A stretch of DNA of 64,000 nucleotides from MPNP01 sp965116235. Its GTDB lineage: Bacteria; Pseudomonadota; Alphaproteobacteria; Rhodobacterales; Rhodobacteraceae. How positions within the stretch are numbered: position 1 is the first letter of the stretch; every line of letters begins with the position of its first letter. The position numbers were made by a program, and so were the translations under genes. The notes beneath the pieces were generated by a model. It was given only the letters and a program-made list of their open reading frames with translations. It did no database searches and was not told the origin of the DNA. The stretch lies in the NCBI GenBank assembly GCA_965116235.1, contig OZ220496.1, forward strand, positions 124,001-188,000, in the 5' to 3' direction. This document shows, one piece after another, positions 53,041 through 63,079 of the stretch.

Positions 53041-54579
53041 TCAGGAAAACGTCTTGGCGTAATCGTCAATGGCCGACCTGATCTTGTCCTCAAGTTCGCC
53101 TTCCACCTTACGGTCATTCACGGTGATGTCCTCCAGCAGGTCCTGGCAATTGGCCCGCAAATGATTGATCAATCCCCGTTCAAAACGAACCACGTCACCG
53201 GTCTCGATCGAGTCCAGATAGCCACTTGTACCGGAAAAAATGATGCAAACGATCTCGGCATTGGTCAGCGGGGAGTACTGGGCCTGTTTCATCAGCTCGG
53301 TCAGACGGGCACCACGATTCAGGAGGCGCTGTGTAGCCGCATCCAGGTCGGAGCCAAACTGAGCAAAGGCGGCCATTTCACGATACTGAGCCAGTTCCAG
53401 CTTGACCGTTCCGGCCACTGACTTCATGGCCTTGGTTTGGGCCGCCGAGCCGACTCTCGATACGCTGAGGCCGGTATTTACAGCCGGTCGGATGCCCTGA
53501 TAAAAAAGTTCGGTCTCGAGAAAGATCTGGCCGTCCGTGATTGAAATCACGTTGGTTGGAATGTAAGCCGAAAGGTCACCAGCCTGCGTTTCAATGATTG
53601 GCAGCGCCGTGAGCGAACCGCCCTTGAAATCCGGATTCAGCTTGGCGGCTCGCTCCAGAAGGCGGGAATGAAGATAAAACACGTCCCCAGGATAGGCTTC
53701 CCTTCCCGGTGGACGGCGAAGGAGCAGAGACATCTGCCGATAGGCAACTGCTTGCTTTGACAGATCATCGTAAATGATCAATGCATGCCGTCCGTTGTCC
53801 CGAAAATATTCGGCCATGGCGGTCGCCGAATAGGGTGCCAGAAACTGCATTGGAGCCGGATCGGATGCCGTTGCCGCAACAATGATCGAGTAGTTCAGAG
53901 CATTGTTTTCTTCCAGCTTCTTGACGAGCTGGGCTACGGTCGAGCGCTTTTGCCCGACGGCCACATAGACGCAGTACAGTTTCTTGGACTCGTCGTCACC
54001 TGCGGCATCGTTATAAGACTTTTGATTGAGTATGGTATCCAGAACCAAGGCCGTCTTACCCGTTTGACGATCGCCGATGATCAACTCCCGCTGACCCCGA
54101 CCGATGGGTATCATGGCGTCCACCGACTTCAGGCCAGTGGCCATGGGTTCGTTGACGGACTGGCGAGGGATGATGCCTGGAGCCTTGACATCCGCTATGG
54201 CTCTTTGCGACGAATTGATCGGGCCCCGATTGTCTATCGGGTTGCCAAGGGCGTCCACGACACGACCTAGCAGTTCATCACCAACCGGAACATCAACGAT
54301 GGCATCGGTTCGCTTGACGACATCCCCTTCCTTGATGTCTCGGTCGTCGCCAAAAATGACGATACCAACGTTGTCGGCTTCGAGATTGAGAGCCATTCCT
54401 CTGATGCCTCCAGGGAATTCGACCATTTCGCCGGCCTTGATGTTGTCAAGACCAAAAACCCTGGCGATTCCGTCTCCAACGCTCAATACACGACCGACTT
54501 CAGCAACTTCCGCCTCTTGGCCGAAGTTCTTGATCTGATCCTTGAGAATCGCGGAAATTTCAGCCGCTTGAATACTCAT
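53041..54579 (-). CDS. atpA: ATP synthase F1 alpha subunit
   Basis: The 512-residue subunit has the P-loop IIGDRQTGKTALVLDTIL and the alpha signature PAVNTGLSVSRVG. It is the non-catalytic nucleotide-binding subunit of F1. Its ATG shares one base with the atpH stop (TAATG). Confidence 0.98.
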   Translation of the reverse strand: MSIQAAEISAILKDQIKNFGQEAEVAEVGRVLSVGDGIARVFGLDNIKAGEMVEFPGGIRGMALNLEADNVGIVIFGDDRDIKEGDVVKRTDAIVDVPVGDELLGRVVDALGNPIDNRGPINSSQRAIADVKAPGIIPRQSVNEPMATGLKSVDAMIPIGRGQRELIIGDRQTGKTALVLDTILNQKSYNDAAGDDESKKLYCVYVAVGQKRSTVAQLVKKLEENNALNYSIIVAATASDPAPMQFLAPYSATAMAEYFRDNGRHALIIYDDLSKQAVAYRQMSLLLRRPPGREAYPGDVFYLHSRLLERAAKLNPDFKGGSLTALPIIETQAGDLSAYIPTNVISITDGQIFLETELFYQGIRPAVNTGLSVSRVGSAAQTKAMKSVAGTVKLELAQYREMAAFAQFGSDLDAATQRLLNRGARLTELMKQAQYSPLTNAEIVCIIFSGTSGYLDSIETGDVVRFERGLINHLRANCQDLLEDITVNDRKVEGELEDKIRSAIDDYAKTFS

Positions 54580-55139
54580 TATTCAACCTCTTGCATTGCA
54601 TTCTTCATGTTCAATAGCTTCGTTCTTATGGAACTGTCGATCATGCGTGACCCGACGCTGACCTTCATGCCCCCGATCAGCGAGGGATCAATCCTGATCT
54701 CTGGCTTGACTTCCTTGCCGACTCCGGCCGTCAGAACTTCAATCAACCTCTGCCTTTCATCTTCGGCCAAACCGTGGGCAACAACGACTTCAACTGAAAC
54801 GACACCCTTTTGATCGTCAATGCGCTTCCGGATCTCCTTGATAACCAAGGGCAAGGCAAACAGCCGTCTCTTGGCAGCCATGAGACCAAGGGTGTTTTTG
54901 ACGTAAACGCCCAAACCCAGATAGTCGGCAACCTCCATTACACCCGTTCGGGCTTCGTCTCTGGTGTAGATTGGTGAAGTCAGAAATCTTTGAAAGTCGG
55001 CACTGCCATCAAGGGCTTCTTGCAGAACGACCATGTCCTTCTCCAAGGCATCCAGTTGATCCTCGCTCTGTGCCAGCTCATACAATGCGGAGGCATACCG
55101 TGAAGCTACCCCCGCTGAGATCGACAGATTTTCAGCCAC
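54579..55139 (-). CDS. atpH: ATP synthase F1 delta subunit
   Basis: The 186-residue subunit joins F1 to the peripheral stalk. It opens with SAGVASRYASALYELAQSEDQ and has the late EIRIDPSLIGGMKVSVGSRMID signature. First gene of the operon; its promoter must lie in the 645-base space upstream. The F0 genes are not in this window, as usual in alphaproteobacteria. Confidence 0.95.
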   Translation of the reverse strand: MAENLSISAGVASRYASALYELAQSEDQLDALEKDMVVLQEALDGSADFQRFLTSPIYTRDEARTGVMEVADYLGLGVYVKNTLGLMAAKRRLFALPLVIKEIRKRIDDQKGVVSVEVVVAHGLAEDERQRLIEVLTAGVGKEVKPEIRIDPSLIGGMKVSVGSRMIDSSIRTKLLNMKNAMQEVE

Positions 55140-55784
55140 CTAACACTCCAGTGAAACCCTACGACTACCACCCTACCATACAGTACCCGCTCTGCCGAAC
55201 ACACGCCCAGACGGATGCGGATTGCCTCCCCCGCCAATTTCCAACCAAATAGGTTCCGATCGGTGATTGTCCACAATGAGCACTTATTTATTTTGAGACT
55301 TGCTCTGCCTGAAATGGTCAGGCATTATATCCACTTCATGGCTTATTGGGGTTGCCACGAGCAAACGCCCCTTACTCATGCCGTTATGCCAGTCCCCGAG
55401 CTGTATGCTGCGGTTTAAGTTCTCGCTTGCATGATCCGCAGGACCGTGGATCACACATCCAAAGCCACTTCGCGAGCAATGCGACGCTTCCTTGATCACT
55501 CTGCACACAAGGCAAGCCAGCTACGGTCCGGGTCCATAAACACCAGATCCACGGCTTTGTGAACAACACTGAAGCCCGAAGCCTCAAAGAGCCAGATTAA
55601 CACCGCTTGCGAGTTACCTCATTCACTCTAAGGCATCGCATACGATGCCCCGTCTTCTGATCTTGCGGCGCACTGTGCTGTACATGATCGATGCCCTTCA
55701 ACGACACCGACATGCACTGTTGTGGGCACTTGCGACACTGTAGGCAATGGACACGCAAAACGGCTGAGATTGGCAACCCGGCAC
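55140..55784. other. Non-coding stretch between atpH and trkH
   Basis: About 645 bases without a convincing gene. It should hold the atp operon promoter on the minus strand. A short minus-strand frame around 55500-55620 reads like the tail of a protein (including VDLVFMDPDRSWLAL) but has no start or family, so it may be the remains of a lost gene. Confidence 0.4.
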
Positions 55785-57236
55785 TTACCCCCACCAGAAC
55801 CTGAGACTCAGGATTACATACACGGCCAGAAACTCAAGACGCCCGACAACCATCGTCGCCGACAGTATGATCTTCGCGGCATTATTCAGACCCTGATAGT
55901 TCCCTGTGGGGCCGATCATCTCTCCGAGACCCGGCCCGATATTGCCCAGAGCGGCGGCACTGCCAGACATTGAGGTTATGAAATCCAGGCCGGTCATGGC
56001 AAGCAAGACAGCCGAAACAAAGAGGGAAAAGATGAACAGGGCAAAGAATATGATCACCGAGGCCAAGATCTCGGTTGGAATGTTGCGGTCCCGAATCTTG
56101 GCGTGAATGATGGCATTGGGCGTGATAATCTTCCGAATCTGGGCAATGATGGCGGCTACCAGCAATTGATAGCGGAACACCTTGATGGAACAGCTGGTTG
56201 ACCCGGCACAGCCGCCAATCAGGCCGATCAGAAAAAAAACGACAATCGGAAACGACCCCCAGGCGTTGTAATCGGCGCTGGTGTACCCCGTTCCCGTCAT
56301 GATCGAAATGCTGTTGAAGAGGGCCTTGCGGACAGCATGTTCAAGGCCCTCGCCGTTGACCAGTATTTGCCATGACGCGAGAGTGGCCCCGATCACCGCG
56401 ATGATCAGCAGAAAGGCTCTGATCTGCGAGTCGGTAAAAAGGGCGCGTGATCCCTTCATGGCCTCGACATACTGAATGAAAGGTATGGATGCAGCCGCCA
56501 TGAATACTATGGCGACATACTCGGCTCGCCAACCCAGATGCTGGAAGGATGTATCGTAGTTGCCAAAGCCACCGGTTGCGACTGTAGTCATGGTATGAAC
56601 AACCGAATCAAAAAACGACAGTCCGGCCAAGCTGTAACCCACAAAGCAAAGGATCGAAATGACCATGTAGATAATTGAGATGCCACGAGCTGTCGTAATG
56701 GCATCGGGCATAACCGTTCTGAGTTTCTGGTAGCTCCTCTCCATGACAAACTGCATTCCTCCGACACGCAGGCGAGGTAGCACCGTCATGGCAATAATGA
56801 TGATCAGTATGCCACCGACCCATTGCAGGAGACCCCGCCACAGAAGAATTCCTTTCGGCAACTTTTCCAAGCCGACGTATACCGTTGCACCCGTCGTGGT
56901 CAGCCCGGAAACGGCTTCAAAATAGGCGTCGACGATACCGAGGCCCGGGTCGCTGAAAATGAATGGCAACGCGCCGAACAGGGGGATGATGACATACATG
57001 CAGATGGTAATCAGAAAGGTTTGTCGATTGCTCGTTCCACTTTCCGCGATGTGCTTCGAGAAGGTGGCCAGAACCAGGATGGAGCCAATCAGCATGGTCA
57101 GACCCGAGGAAATCACGAAGTTTATCCATTGGCCATCTTTGATCAGGAAACTGGCCGCCAGAGGAATCAGCATCGCTGCCCCCAAACCGATCAATAGCCA
57201 TCCAACAACGTTACCGACAGGTCTGACATCAAGCAT
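55785..57236 (-). CDS. trkH: TrkH-family potassium uptake membrane protein
   Basis: The 483-residue membrane protein has about ten transmembrane helices and four pore-loop repeats with filter glycines: SGLTTTGATVY, TVATGGFGNYD, SIMTGTGYTSADY and SGSAAALGNIGPGLG. It carries K+ across the inner membrane and normally works with the peripheral TrkA, not seen here. Confidence 0.92.
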   Translation of the reverse strand: MLDVRPVGNVVGWLLIGLGAAMLIPLAASFLIKDGQWINFVISSGLTMLIGSILVLATFSKHIAESGTSNRQTFLITICMYVIIPLFGALPFIFSDPGLGIVDAYFEAVSGLTTTGATVYVGLEKLPKGILLWRGLLQWVGGILIIIIAMTVLPRLRVGGMQFVMERSYQKLRTVMPDAITTARGISIIYMVISILCFVGYSLAGLSFFDSVVHTMTTVATGGFGNYDTSFQHLGWRAEYVAIVFMAAASIPFIQYVEAMKGSRALFTDSQIRAFLLIIAVIGATLASWQILVNGEGLEHAVRKALFNSISIMTGTGYTSADYNAWGSFPIVVFFLIGLIGGCAGSTSCSIKVFRYQLLVAAIIAQIRKIITPNAIIHAKIRDRNIPTEILASVIIFFALFIFSLFVSAVLLAMTGLDFITSMSGSAAALGNIGPGLGEMIGPTGNYQGLNNAAKIILSATMVVGRLEFLAVYVILSLRFWWG

Positions 57237-57509
57237 TGAATTACGCGTGTTGCTTTGGCTTGTTCGAGATTGGCTACGACTGGATTGGAGATTGCCGATT
57301 CAGAAATGATGCGCGAACATCGGCGTTCAATCGAGACTGGCCGGCTTCAAGTCAGCGGATTGGCAAGACTTGCTCAAGGCAATTTATTTGATCAAGACAG
57401 GTTATGAGTCAAGTGGCCATCGTATATATCGGAACGAGATTTGTAAATTTTTTATCAGGTTATTGCGATGATGTGCTTCGAGACCTGATTGTGCAATATC
57501 CGTTTTCAG

Positions 57510-58280
57510 ATGCATTCGAATTCACCACTTGTTGATCACGGAGCCGTTTGGCAGAAGCGAAAGAGAAGCCGGGCGGAGAGCAGTCCGTTCAGTGATTTTC
57601 ATGATCTGGCCATTCGGGAAATTGATGCCCGTCTCAACGACATTCAGTGCGTTCCCAAACGAGTGGCTGTCGTTACAGGCTTTCCGAACATCTGGAAACA
57701 CGCATTTCCACAGGCAACGATTGTAAGAGATGATAATGTCCTCTCTTTTCCTCGGAACCCTTTTGACCTGATCATTCATGGGTTGTGCCTGCACTGGGCC
57801 AATGATCCTTTGGGACAAATCATACAGTGTCGAGAGGCTTGCTCGCCGGGTGGCATGTTCATTGCCGTCCTCTTCGGGGCACAGACCCTCCAGGAACTGC
57901 GCACGGCACTCATCCATGCTGAAAGCCAGATCGCTGGCGGATCAAGCCCGCGCGTGGTGCCCATGGGGGACTTGCTGGATCTGGGCAACCTGGTCGTTCG
58001 GGCGAACTTGACCGATCCGGTTTCGGACCGTCTGGAGATCCGGAGAACCTATGCTTCGATGTTTGAACTGATGTCGCACTTGCGTGCCATGGGTGAAACC
58101 AATAGTCTGGCCGCACGGTCCAAACATTTCACTCGACGCGGCATTTTCACTGCGGCCAACCAGATTTATCGCGATCAGTTTGCGCACGCAGACGGTCGTG
58201 TTTACGCCACTTTTGAACTTGTCTTTCTTACGGGCTGGGCGCCTAACACAGTCAGGAATGCACTCAATGAACACATTTAG
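57510..58280 (+). CDS. NDUFAF5-like SAM-dependent methyltransferase
   Basis: The 256-residue protein has a degenerate class I methyltransferase domain: VAVVTGFPNIWKH where motif I is expected, then FDLIIHGLCLHWANDPLGQI and CSPGGMFIAVLFGAQTLQEL, typical of the NDUFAF5/BioC-related group in alphaproteobacteria. The C-terminal RRTYASMFELMSHLRAMGET matches that group. Mitochondrial NDUFAF5 hydroxylates an arginine of complex I. The start is at MHSNSP; TTG at 57489 is the alternative. It overlaps hemH by 14 bases. Confidence 0.75.
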   Translation: MHSNSPLVDHGAVWQKRKRSRAESSPFSDFHDLAIREIDARLNDIQCVPKRVAVVTGFPNIWKHAFPQATIVRDDNVLSFPRNPFDLIIHGLCLHWANDPLGQIIQCREACSPGGMFIAVLFGAQTLQELRTALIHAESQIAGGSSPRVVPMGDLLDLGNLVVRANLTDPVSDRLEIRRTYASMFELMSHLRAMGETNSLAARSKHFTRRGIFTAANQIYRDQFAHADGRVYATFELVFLTGWAPNTVRNALNEHI

Positions 58281-59319
58281 AACCGAAAACCTGCCCTCCG
58301 ACCATCCCAAAATCCGGTTCGGCAATACCGGAATCCTGCTCGTCAATCTGGGAACGCCTGATGGCTACGATTACCTTTCCCTTCGTCGATACCTGTCGCA
58401 ATTCCTGTCGGACAAGCGCGTGATCGACTATCCTCGCTGGCTGTGGCAGCCACTTCTGCAACTTGTCATTCTATCCAAGAGGCCCTTTACCTCGGGAAAG
58501 GCCTACAAGGAAATCTGGAACCATCAATTCGATGAAAGTCCTCTGCTGACAATCACCCGAGATCAAAAGGACTCTCTGGAAAAAAGAATCGCGACCAACT
58601 TCGGCATGAACTACATGGTTGAATTCTGCATGCGGTATGGGCGGCCATCCATTGCCGAAACGGTCGATCATTTGCTGGAAGGCGGATGCAACAGGTTGCT
58701 CTTTTTCCCGCTATATCCACAATACTCCGCCACTACGACGGCAACGGCCTGTGACGATTTGTGGCGGCACCTGCTCAAGGTCAAGTGGCTGCCGTCGATC
58801 CGGACCGTTGCCCCCTACTTCGACAGTTCCGGCTACATCCAAGCCTTGACCAACTCAATCCAGGCGACCTTCCAGCGTGTCGAGCCACGACCAGACATGT
58901 TGCTTCTGTCCTTTCACGGATTACCCAAACGCTATTTGCTGGAAGGAGACCCGTATCATTGTCATTGCCAGAAGACGGCAAGATTGCTCAAGGCCTCTCT
59001 TGGCGAGAATTTCGGTCCAGTCGGTGTGGCTTTTCAGTCACGCTTCGGCTCAGAAGAGTGGCTCAAGCCTTACACGGTCGATGAAGTCGCGCGTCTGGCT
59101 CAAGAGGGCGTGAAGAATCTGGCCGTTGCCGCTCCCGGATTTGCAGCCGACTGCATCGAAACCCTAGAGGAAATCAATGGCGAAATCAAGGAGGCATTCA
59201 TCGAAGCCGGAGGTGAGAATTTTGTCTATGTTCCAGCCCTGAATTCCTCTCCTGACCACATCGACATGCTTTACGCACTGATCGTCGAGAACTTGAATGG
59301 ATGGTCGTCGGCAAACTAA
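58267..59319 (+). CDS. hemH: Ferrochelatase
   Basis: The 350-residue enzyme inserts Fe2+ into protoporphyrin IX, the last step of heme synthesis. Conserved parts are ILLVNLGTPDGYDYLSLRRY at the N-terminus, YPQYSATTTATACDDLW, LLSFHGLPKRYLLEGDPY with the catalytic His, and VAFQSRFGSEEWLKPYT. AGGA lies 9 bases before the chosen ATG; ATG at 58258 is an alternative. It converges on metZ with four bases of overlap. Confidence 0.96.
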   Translation: MNTFRTENLPSDHPKIRFGNTGILLVNLGTPDGYDYLSLRRYLSQFLSDKRVIDYPRWLWQPLLQLVILSKRPFTSGKAYKEIWNHQFDESPLLTITRDQKDSLEKRIATNFGMNYMVEFCMRYGRPSIAETVDHLLEGGCNRLLFFPLYPQYSATTTATACDDLWRHLLKVKWLPSIRTVAPYFDSSGYIQALTNSIQATFQRVEPRPDMLLLSFHGLPKRYLLEGDPYHCHCQKTARLLKASLGENFGPVGVAFQSRFGSEEWLKPYTVDEVARLAQEGVKNLAVAAPGFAADCIETLEEINGEIKEAFIEAGGENFVYVPALNSSPDHIDMLYALIVENLNGWSSAN

Positions 59320-60497
59320 ATCGCACCTAGGGCTGTTGTCAGATCATCAAGAAGGTCGGCCGTCTCTTCCAAACCGACCGACACCCTGACCATTCCATCG
59401 GATATTCCGACCACGTCCCTTTGCTCTTGAGTCAGCCTCTGGTGGGTCGTGGTGGCCGGATGAGTGACCAAACTCTTGGCATCCCCGAAATTATTGGATA
59501 TGCGGCAGATTTTCAGGTTGTTCATGAACCGGAAGGCGGCCTCCTTGCCTCCCTCGATCACAATTGAGAACACTGTCCCCCCTTTGTTCATTTGTCTTTT
59601 GGCCAAGTCATATTGCGGATGACTTCTCAGATGGGGGTAGATAACTCTTGCGATTTTATCCGATTGTGCGAGCTGGGTGGCCATTTGCAAGGCGGAATCA
59701 GCCTGACGGTTGGCCCGCAGCGACAGTGTCTCCAGGCTTTTAAGCATGATCCAGGCATTGAACGGGCTGAGGGCTCCACCTGTGTGTTTCAGGTAGGATT
59801 CCAGAGGTCCACGTATGTAATCCCCAGAGCCCAGTATGATTCCGCCCAATGCCCGCCCCTGACCGTCAATATGCTTGGTCGCTGAATACACGACCACATC
59901 TGCTCCCTGCTCAGCAACAGGGAAGAACAATGGCGAAGCCATGGCATTATCGACAATCAGAACGGCACCGTTTTTCTTGGCCAGCGATGATACGAATTCG
60001 ACATCGATGACTTCAAGCGTCGGATTGGACAATGATTCCAGGAATATGGCTCTGGTTTCTGGCTTGACCGTTCGGGTCCACTGATCATGGTCGATTCCGT
60101 CAACAAAATCGACCCTGACCCCAAAGGATGGAAGGATGTTCTCCAGAATGTACAGACAGGAACCGAAGAGTACCCGGGATGACACGACATGGTCACCGGC
60201 CTTGAGCATGGAGCAGAGCGAGCCGTTGACCGCGGCCATTCCTGAAGCTGTTGCAAACCCGTCTTCCTTGCCTTCCAACTGAGCCATTCGGTGTTCAAAC
60301 ATTCGCACCGTTGGATTGCCATAGCGCGAGTAGATGAACTCATCGGCTTCGGCTTCGATGAACCGGGCTTCGGCCTGTTCAGCACTGTCGTAAACAAAGC
60401 CTTGAGTGAGGTAAATGGCCTCGGACGTCTCGCCAAACTGACTGCGCAGTATGCCCCCTTGCACCGCTTGAGTCTGTCTTGAGTATGATTTTGGCAT
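59316..60497 (-). CDS. metZ: O-succinylhomoserine sulfhydrylase
   Basis: The 393-residue PLP enzyme makes homocysteine from O-succinylhomoserine and sulfide. Family features are SEAIYLTQGFVYDSAEQAEA, YSRYGNPTVRMFEHR, ATASGMAAVNGSLCSML, the PLP-lysine in VVYSATKHIDGQGR and KICRISNNFGDAKSLVTHPA. The MetZ type of about 393 residues is common in alphaproteobacteria. The upstream 200 bases showed no riboswitch I could establish. Confidence 0.92.
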   Translation of the reverse strand: MPKSYSRQTQAVQGGILRSQFGETSEAIYLTQGFVYDSAEQAEARFIEAEADEFIYSRYGNPTVRMFEHRMAQLEGKEDGFATASGMAAVNGSLCSMLKAGDHVVSSRVLFGSCLYILENILPSFGVRVDFVDGIDHDQWTRTVKPETRAIFLESLSNPTLEVIDVEFVSSLAKKNGAVLIVDNAMASPLFFPVAEQGADVVVYSATKHIDGQGRALGGIILGSGDYIRGPLESYLKHTGGALSPFNAWIMLKSLETLSLRANRQADSALQMATQLAQSDKIARVIYPHLRSHPQYDLAKRQMNKGGTVFSIVIEGGKEAAFRFMNNLKICRISNNFGDAKSLVTHPATTTHQRLTQEQRDVVGISDGMVRVSVGLEETADLLDDLTTALGAI

Positions 60498-60728
60498 GAA
60501 CCCGTCCCCGGCAAAGTGTCCGACCGGAAGTATATGTTCGGAGCGAAGTCATTTGCAAGGAGTTGCGCAGTTTCCAAGGCAGAGCCATTTCCACCTGTTC
60601 TTCTCGTTCCATCCCGCTTGGTGAAGGGCTGCTGTTCACTCCAATGCCCTGCCATCAGGCATTTACAATTGAAACAGAACAGTCTATAAACGGACGCTTC
60701 TGTATTGCTGTCTTGTTGGGAGATCCAA

Positions 60729-61091
60729 ATGTCGGAAATGGAAGTCTTTGGAGATGTTACTCATATACCCTTGTCACCCGCGCTGAGAGCTGGCGGGTTA
60801 GTCTTTGTGTCAGGCCAGGTTCCGACCGATGCCGATGGAAGGATTGTCACGGGAATCGAAGATCAGACCAAGCTTGTTCTGGACAAGATCAGGAGCCTGC
60901 TCGAGGCCGCTGGAAGTTCCATGGACAAGGTAGTAAAGACCACCGTGTTCCTGCAAGACAAGGCTGATTTCGGGGCCATGAACGACGTCTATGCCGAATA
61001 TTTTGGCCAACCATGGCCAACGCGCTCAACGATAGAGTGCGAGCTCATGGTTGACATCAAGGTCGAGATCGAGGCGATAGCACTGGCCTGA
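60729..61091 (+). CDS. RidA-family reactive intermediate deaminase
   Basis: The 120-residue protein has the YjgF/YER057c/UK114 fold: LSPALRAGGLVFVSGQVPTD near the N-terminus, KVVKTTVFLQDKADFGAMND in the middle, and TRSTIECELMVDIKVEIEAI with the conserved Arg and Glu. It hydrolyses reactive enamine/imine intermediates from PLP enzymes. Start at MSEMEV; an earlier ATG would add eight unconserved residues. Next to metZ (divergent), itself a PLP enzyme. Confidence 0.88.
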   Translation: MSEMEVFGDVTHIPLSPALRAGGLVFVSGQVPTDADGRIVTGIEDQTKLVLDKIRSLLEAAGSSMDKVVKTTVFLQDKADFGAMNDVYAEYFGQPWPTRSTIECELMVDIKVEIEAIALA

Positions 61092-61720
61092 CAAGTACAG
61101 GAACTGATGCTTCCGCCACCTGAGTGGCTTGTGGTTTCCCTCAGGGCGGTTTCGTTGAACGACTTCCATCAAGGCCCCCTCTTCGCTCTTCAACAATTAA
61201 GGAATGACGACTGCACGAGACCTTTTTGGCCGAATATTCCATTGTTTTTATACCCAAGATTCTTGACCTTGATTACTTTTTTGCTTCGTATCATTAGATC
61301 GGCTGCGTGATCGCAGCACCTCCCCATGTATCCAACTTGTGTACCTCTATGGTTATGGTGAGAATAGCCAGAGTTCTGAAGTTCCCAAACCCTCTCGAGC
61401 ATCGTAGCGTCAAGATCGTGATCATACCGCTGGCAACAGGAACAACTGAAACCATTGCCGTGAAAATCATGTAACCGAAGTGAGTGGAGACCAATCCGGT
61501 CGGGTTCAAGGTCAATTCGAATCAACAATGCGACGACTCGGACTTCCCGCCAAGCTGACAAGCAAAACTTCGGAGAAACACAAAGGACGAAAAAACGACC
61601 GAGGCCGCATTGAAATTAACCTAATGAAACTTTAAGAATAATTGTCCTATTACGACAGAGGTTTTGACTCCCTCAAAAAGTTTTGAAATCTGAATTCACG
61701 AATCTTGGAACCAAAAAATC
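61092..61720. other. Non-coding stretch between ridA and lipoprotein gene
   Basis: About 630 bases without a convincing gene on either strand. The last 150 bases become AT-rich and probably hold the promoter of the lipoprotein gene. Confidence 0.45.
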
Positions 61721-62428
61721 ATGAAGTTCAATAGAGTTATCGTCGCGCCTTTGGTTTTATTGGCAATGAGCGGATGTGCATCAATAGACTACAATTACGA
61801 ACCAGAGAGGACATTCTTTAGCGAACCTCCTTTAGAGCAGAGGACGAAAGTGGCGGTAGGAGAACCCATGATACGTCAGGGGAAATCTGTTTTGCACGAT
61901 GCCATATACCTGCCAAAGGATGTGAAACTTAACGCATACTATACCTTACGTGCCGGGTATTACACCAAGGATGGGGAATCCGAAGCCGGCACTTTCTATA
62001 GTCCAAGCAGATATAGAGAAGCCGGAAAAATTGAGAGAGCGTGGCTTGCTGATGAATCTAAGGCCGTTTTCGTCCCCAAGAGCGAGAACAGCAAGGTTTG
62101 TGTTATTACCATAATTGACTACAAGTCATGCGGTACCGCCAGAGTGGAATATACTTCACAAGCAACATCTTCGGAACAGAATTTTCAGCAGTATCTTGTT
62201 TATGGAGGAGGATACGGTTTAAAAGTGAATGTTATCTACCGTGAGCTAGTGGCCGGGTATGCTCGACCAGCGTTTGATCATAGTGTGGAGTATGACCTCA
62301 CCAAGTCAATGGAAATCGGGTACAGGGGTGCTCGGATTAAGGTGATAAGGGCAAACAACGAGTGGATAGAATATTCAGTCATATCTTATTTTAGCCCTGA
62401 CTTTACGGTATCGGAGCGGTGCTGTTAA
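61721..62428 (+). CDS. Lipoprotein of unknown function
   Basis: The 235-residue protein starts with a lipoprotein signal peptide: MKFNRVIVAPLVLLAMSGCA, with Cys-19 as the likely lipidated residue. The mature part is mostly beta (LNAYYTLRAGYYTKDG, IKVIRANNEWIEYSVI) with two cysteines in the middle and a terminal Cys pair. No family is recognised. Base composition is more AT-rich than core genes. It may belong to the ABC-transporter locus that follows on the same strand. Confidence 0.75.
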   Translation: MKFNRVIVAPLVLLAMSGCASIDYNYEPERTFFSEPPLEQRTKVAVGEPMIRQGKSVLHDAIYLPKDVKLNAYYTLRAGYYTKDGESEAGTFYSPSRYREAGKIERAWLADESKAVFVPKSENSKVCVITIIDYKSCGTARVEYTSQATSSEQNFQQYLVYGGGYGLKVNVIYRELVAGYARPAFDHSVEYDLTKSMEIGYRGARIKVIRANNEWIEYSVISYFSPDFTVSERCC

Positions 62429-63079
62429 GATGTTTTGAATCACTCTGTCCTGATTAATCGTGGCTTGCTGGTCCGTCTTCGGCCTTTTCAAGAAACCTCG
62501 TACGGTGTTGGATCACCAGATCCCACAGGCAAAGGATCAATCTTGAAAGTGCTTAGGCCCCGAAATGTGGAGATATTGCGGCCAAGGAAAAACCAAACCA
62601 TCCCAATCGAGATTCCAGCTCAAATCCGCAATTCAAGGGAACTAAATTAGCGTAAATTACTGGTGAAACTCTTGAACTCTCCAAGGCAGAAATTTAGTGT
62701 TCCCAGTGCAAGCAAATTTGGTTTTGCTGATGCAGTTGTGCTGTCTTGTTTGTACCTTGCCCAGTCGCAATTCGAGTCCTGCCGCCTTGCAACGAGAGTC
62801 CCTTTCGAGTCTTTGGTCACAAGTGATACGCGGCACGAGAGTGTGTCAGTGAAATAGGTGATGCGAATAAGTACTTTACCGAGTCATCCGAGGTTGGTGG
62901 CCGTAACTCTTGGTGAAAGTGACAAAGTGCAGGCGACTACTAGGAATTCTGAGTTCAAAGAACAAAACACCATCTCTTGGACACGAGTTCTTGATGTCAA
63001 GAGACTGGTTTTGTTCAAGATAGAGACAGGCAGTGATACTCCGGCTATTTCAGACCGCAAATCCCTGAATTAGTGTATC
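62429..63079 (+). other. 650-base stretch with three short tandem frames, unresolved
   Basis: Three open frames of 64-71 codons lie head to tail on the plus strand at 62435-62650, 62663-62857 and 62858-63073, the last ending six bases before the ABC gene. None has a clear ribosome site or recognisable domain. They could be one decayed gene cut by frameshifts, or non-coding. Confidence 0.3.

Noticed and set aside
60498..60728. SAM-type riboswitch upstream of metZ
   Set aside because: I looked for the conserved SAM-II/SAM-V cores on the minus strand and could not establish a convincing match.
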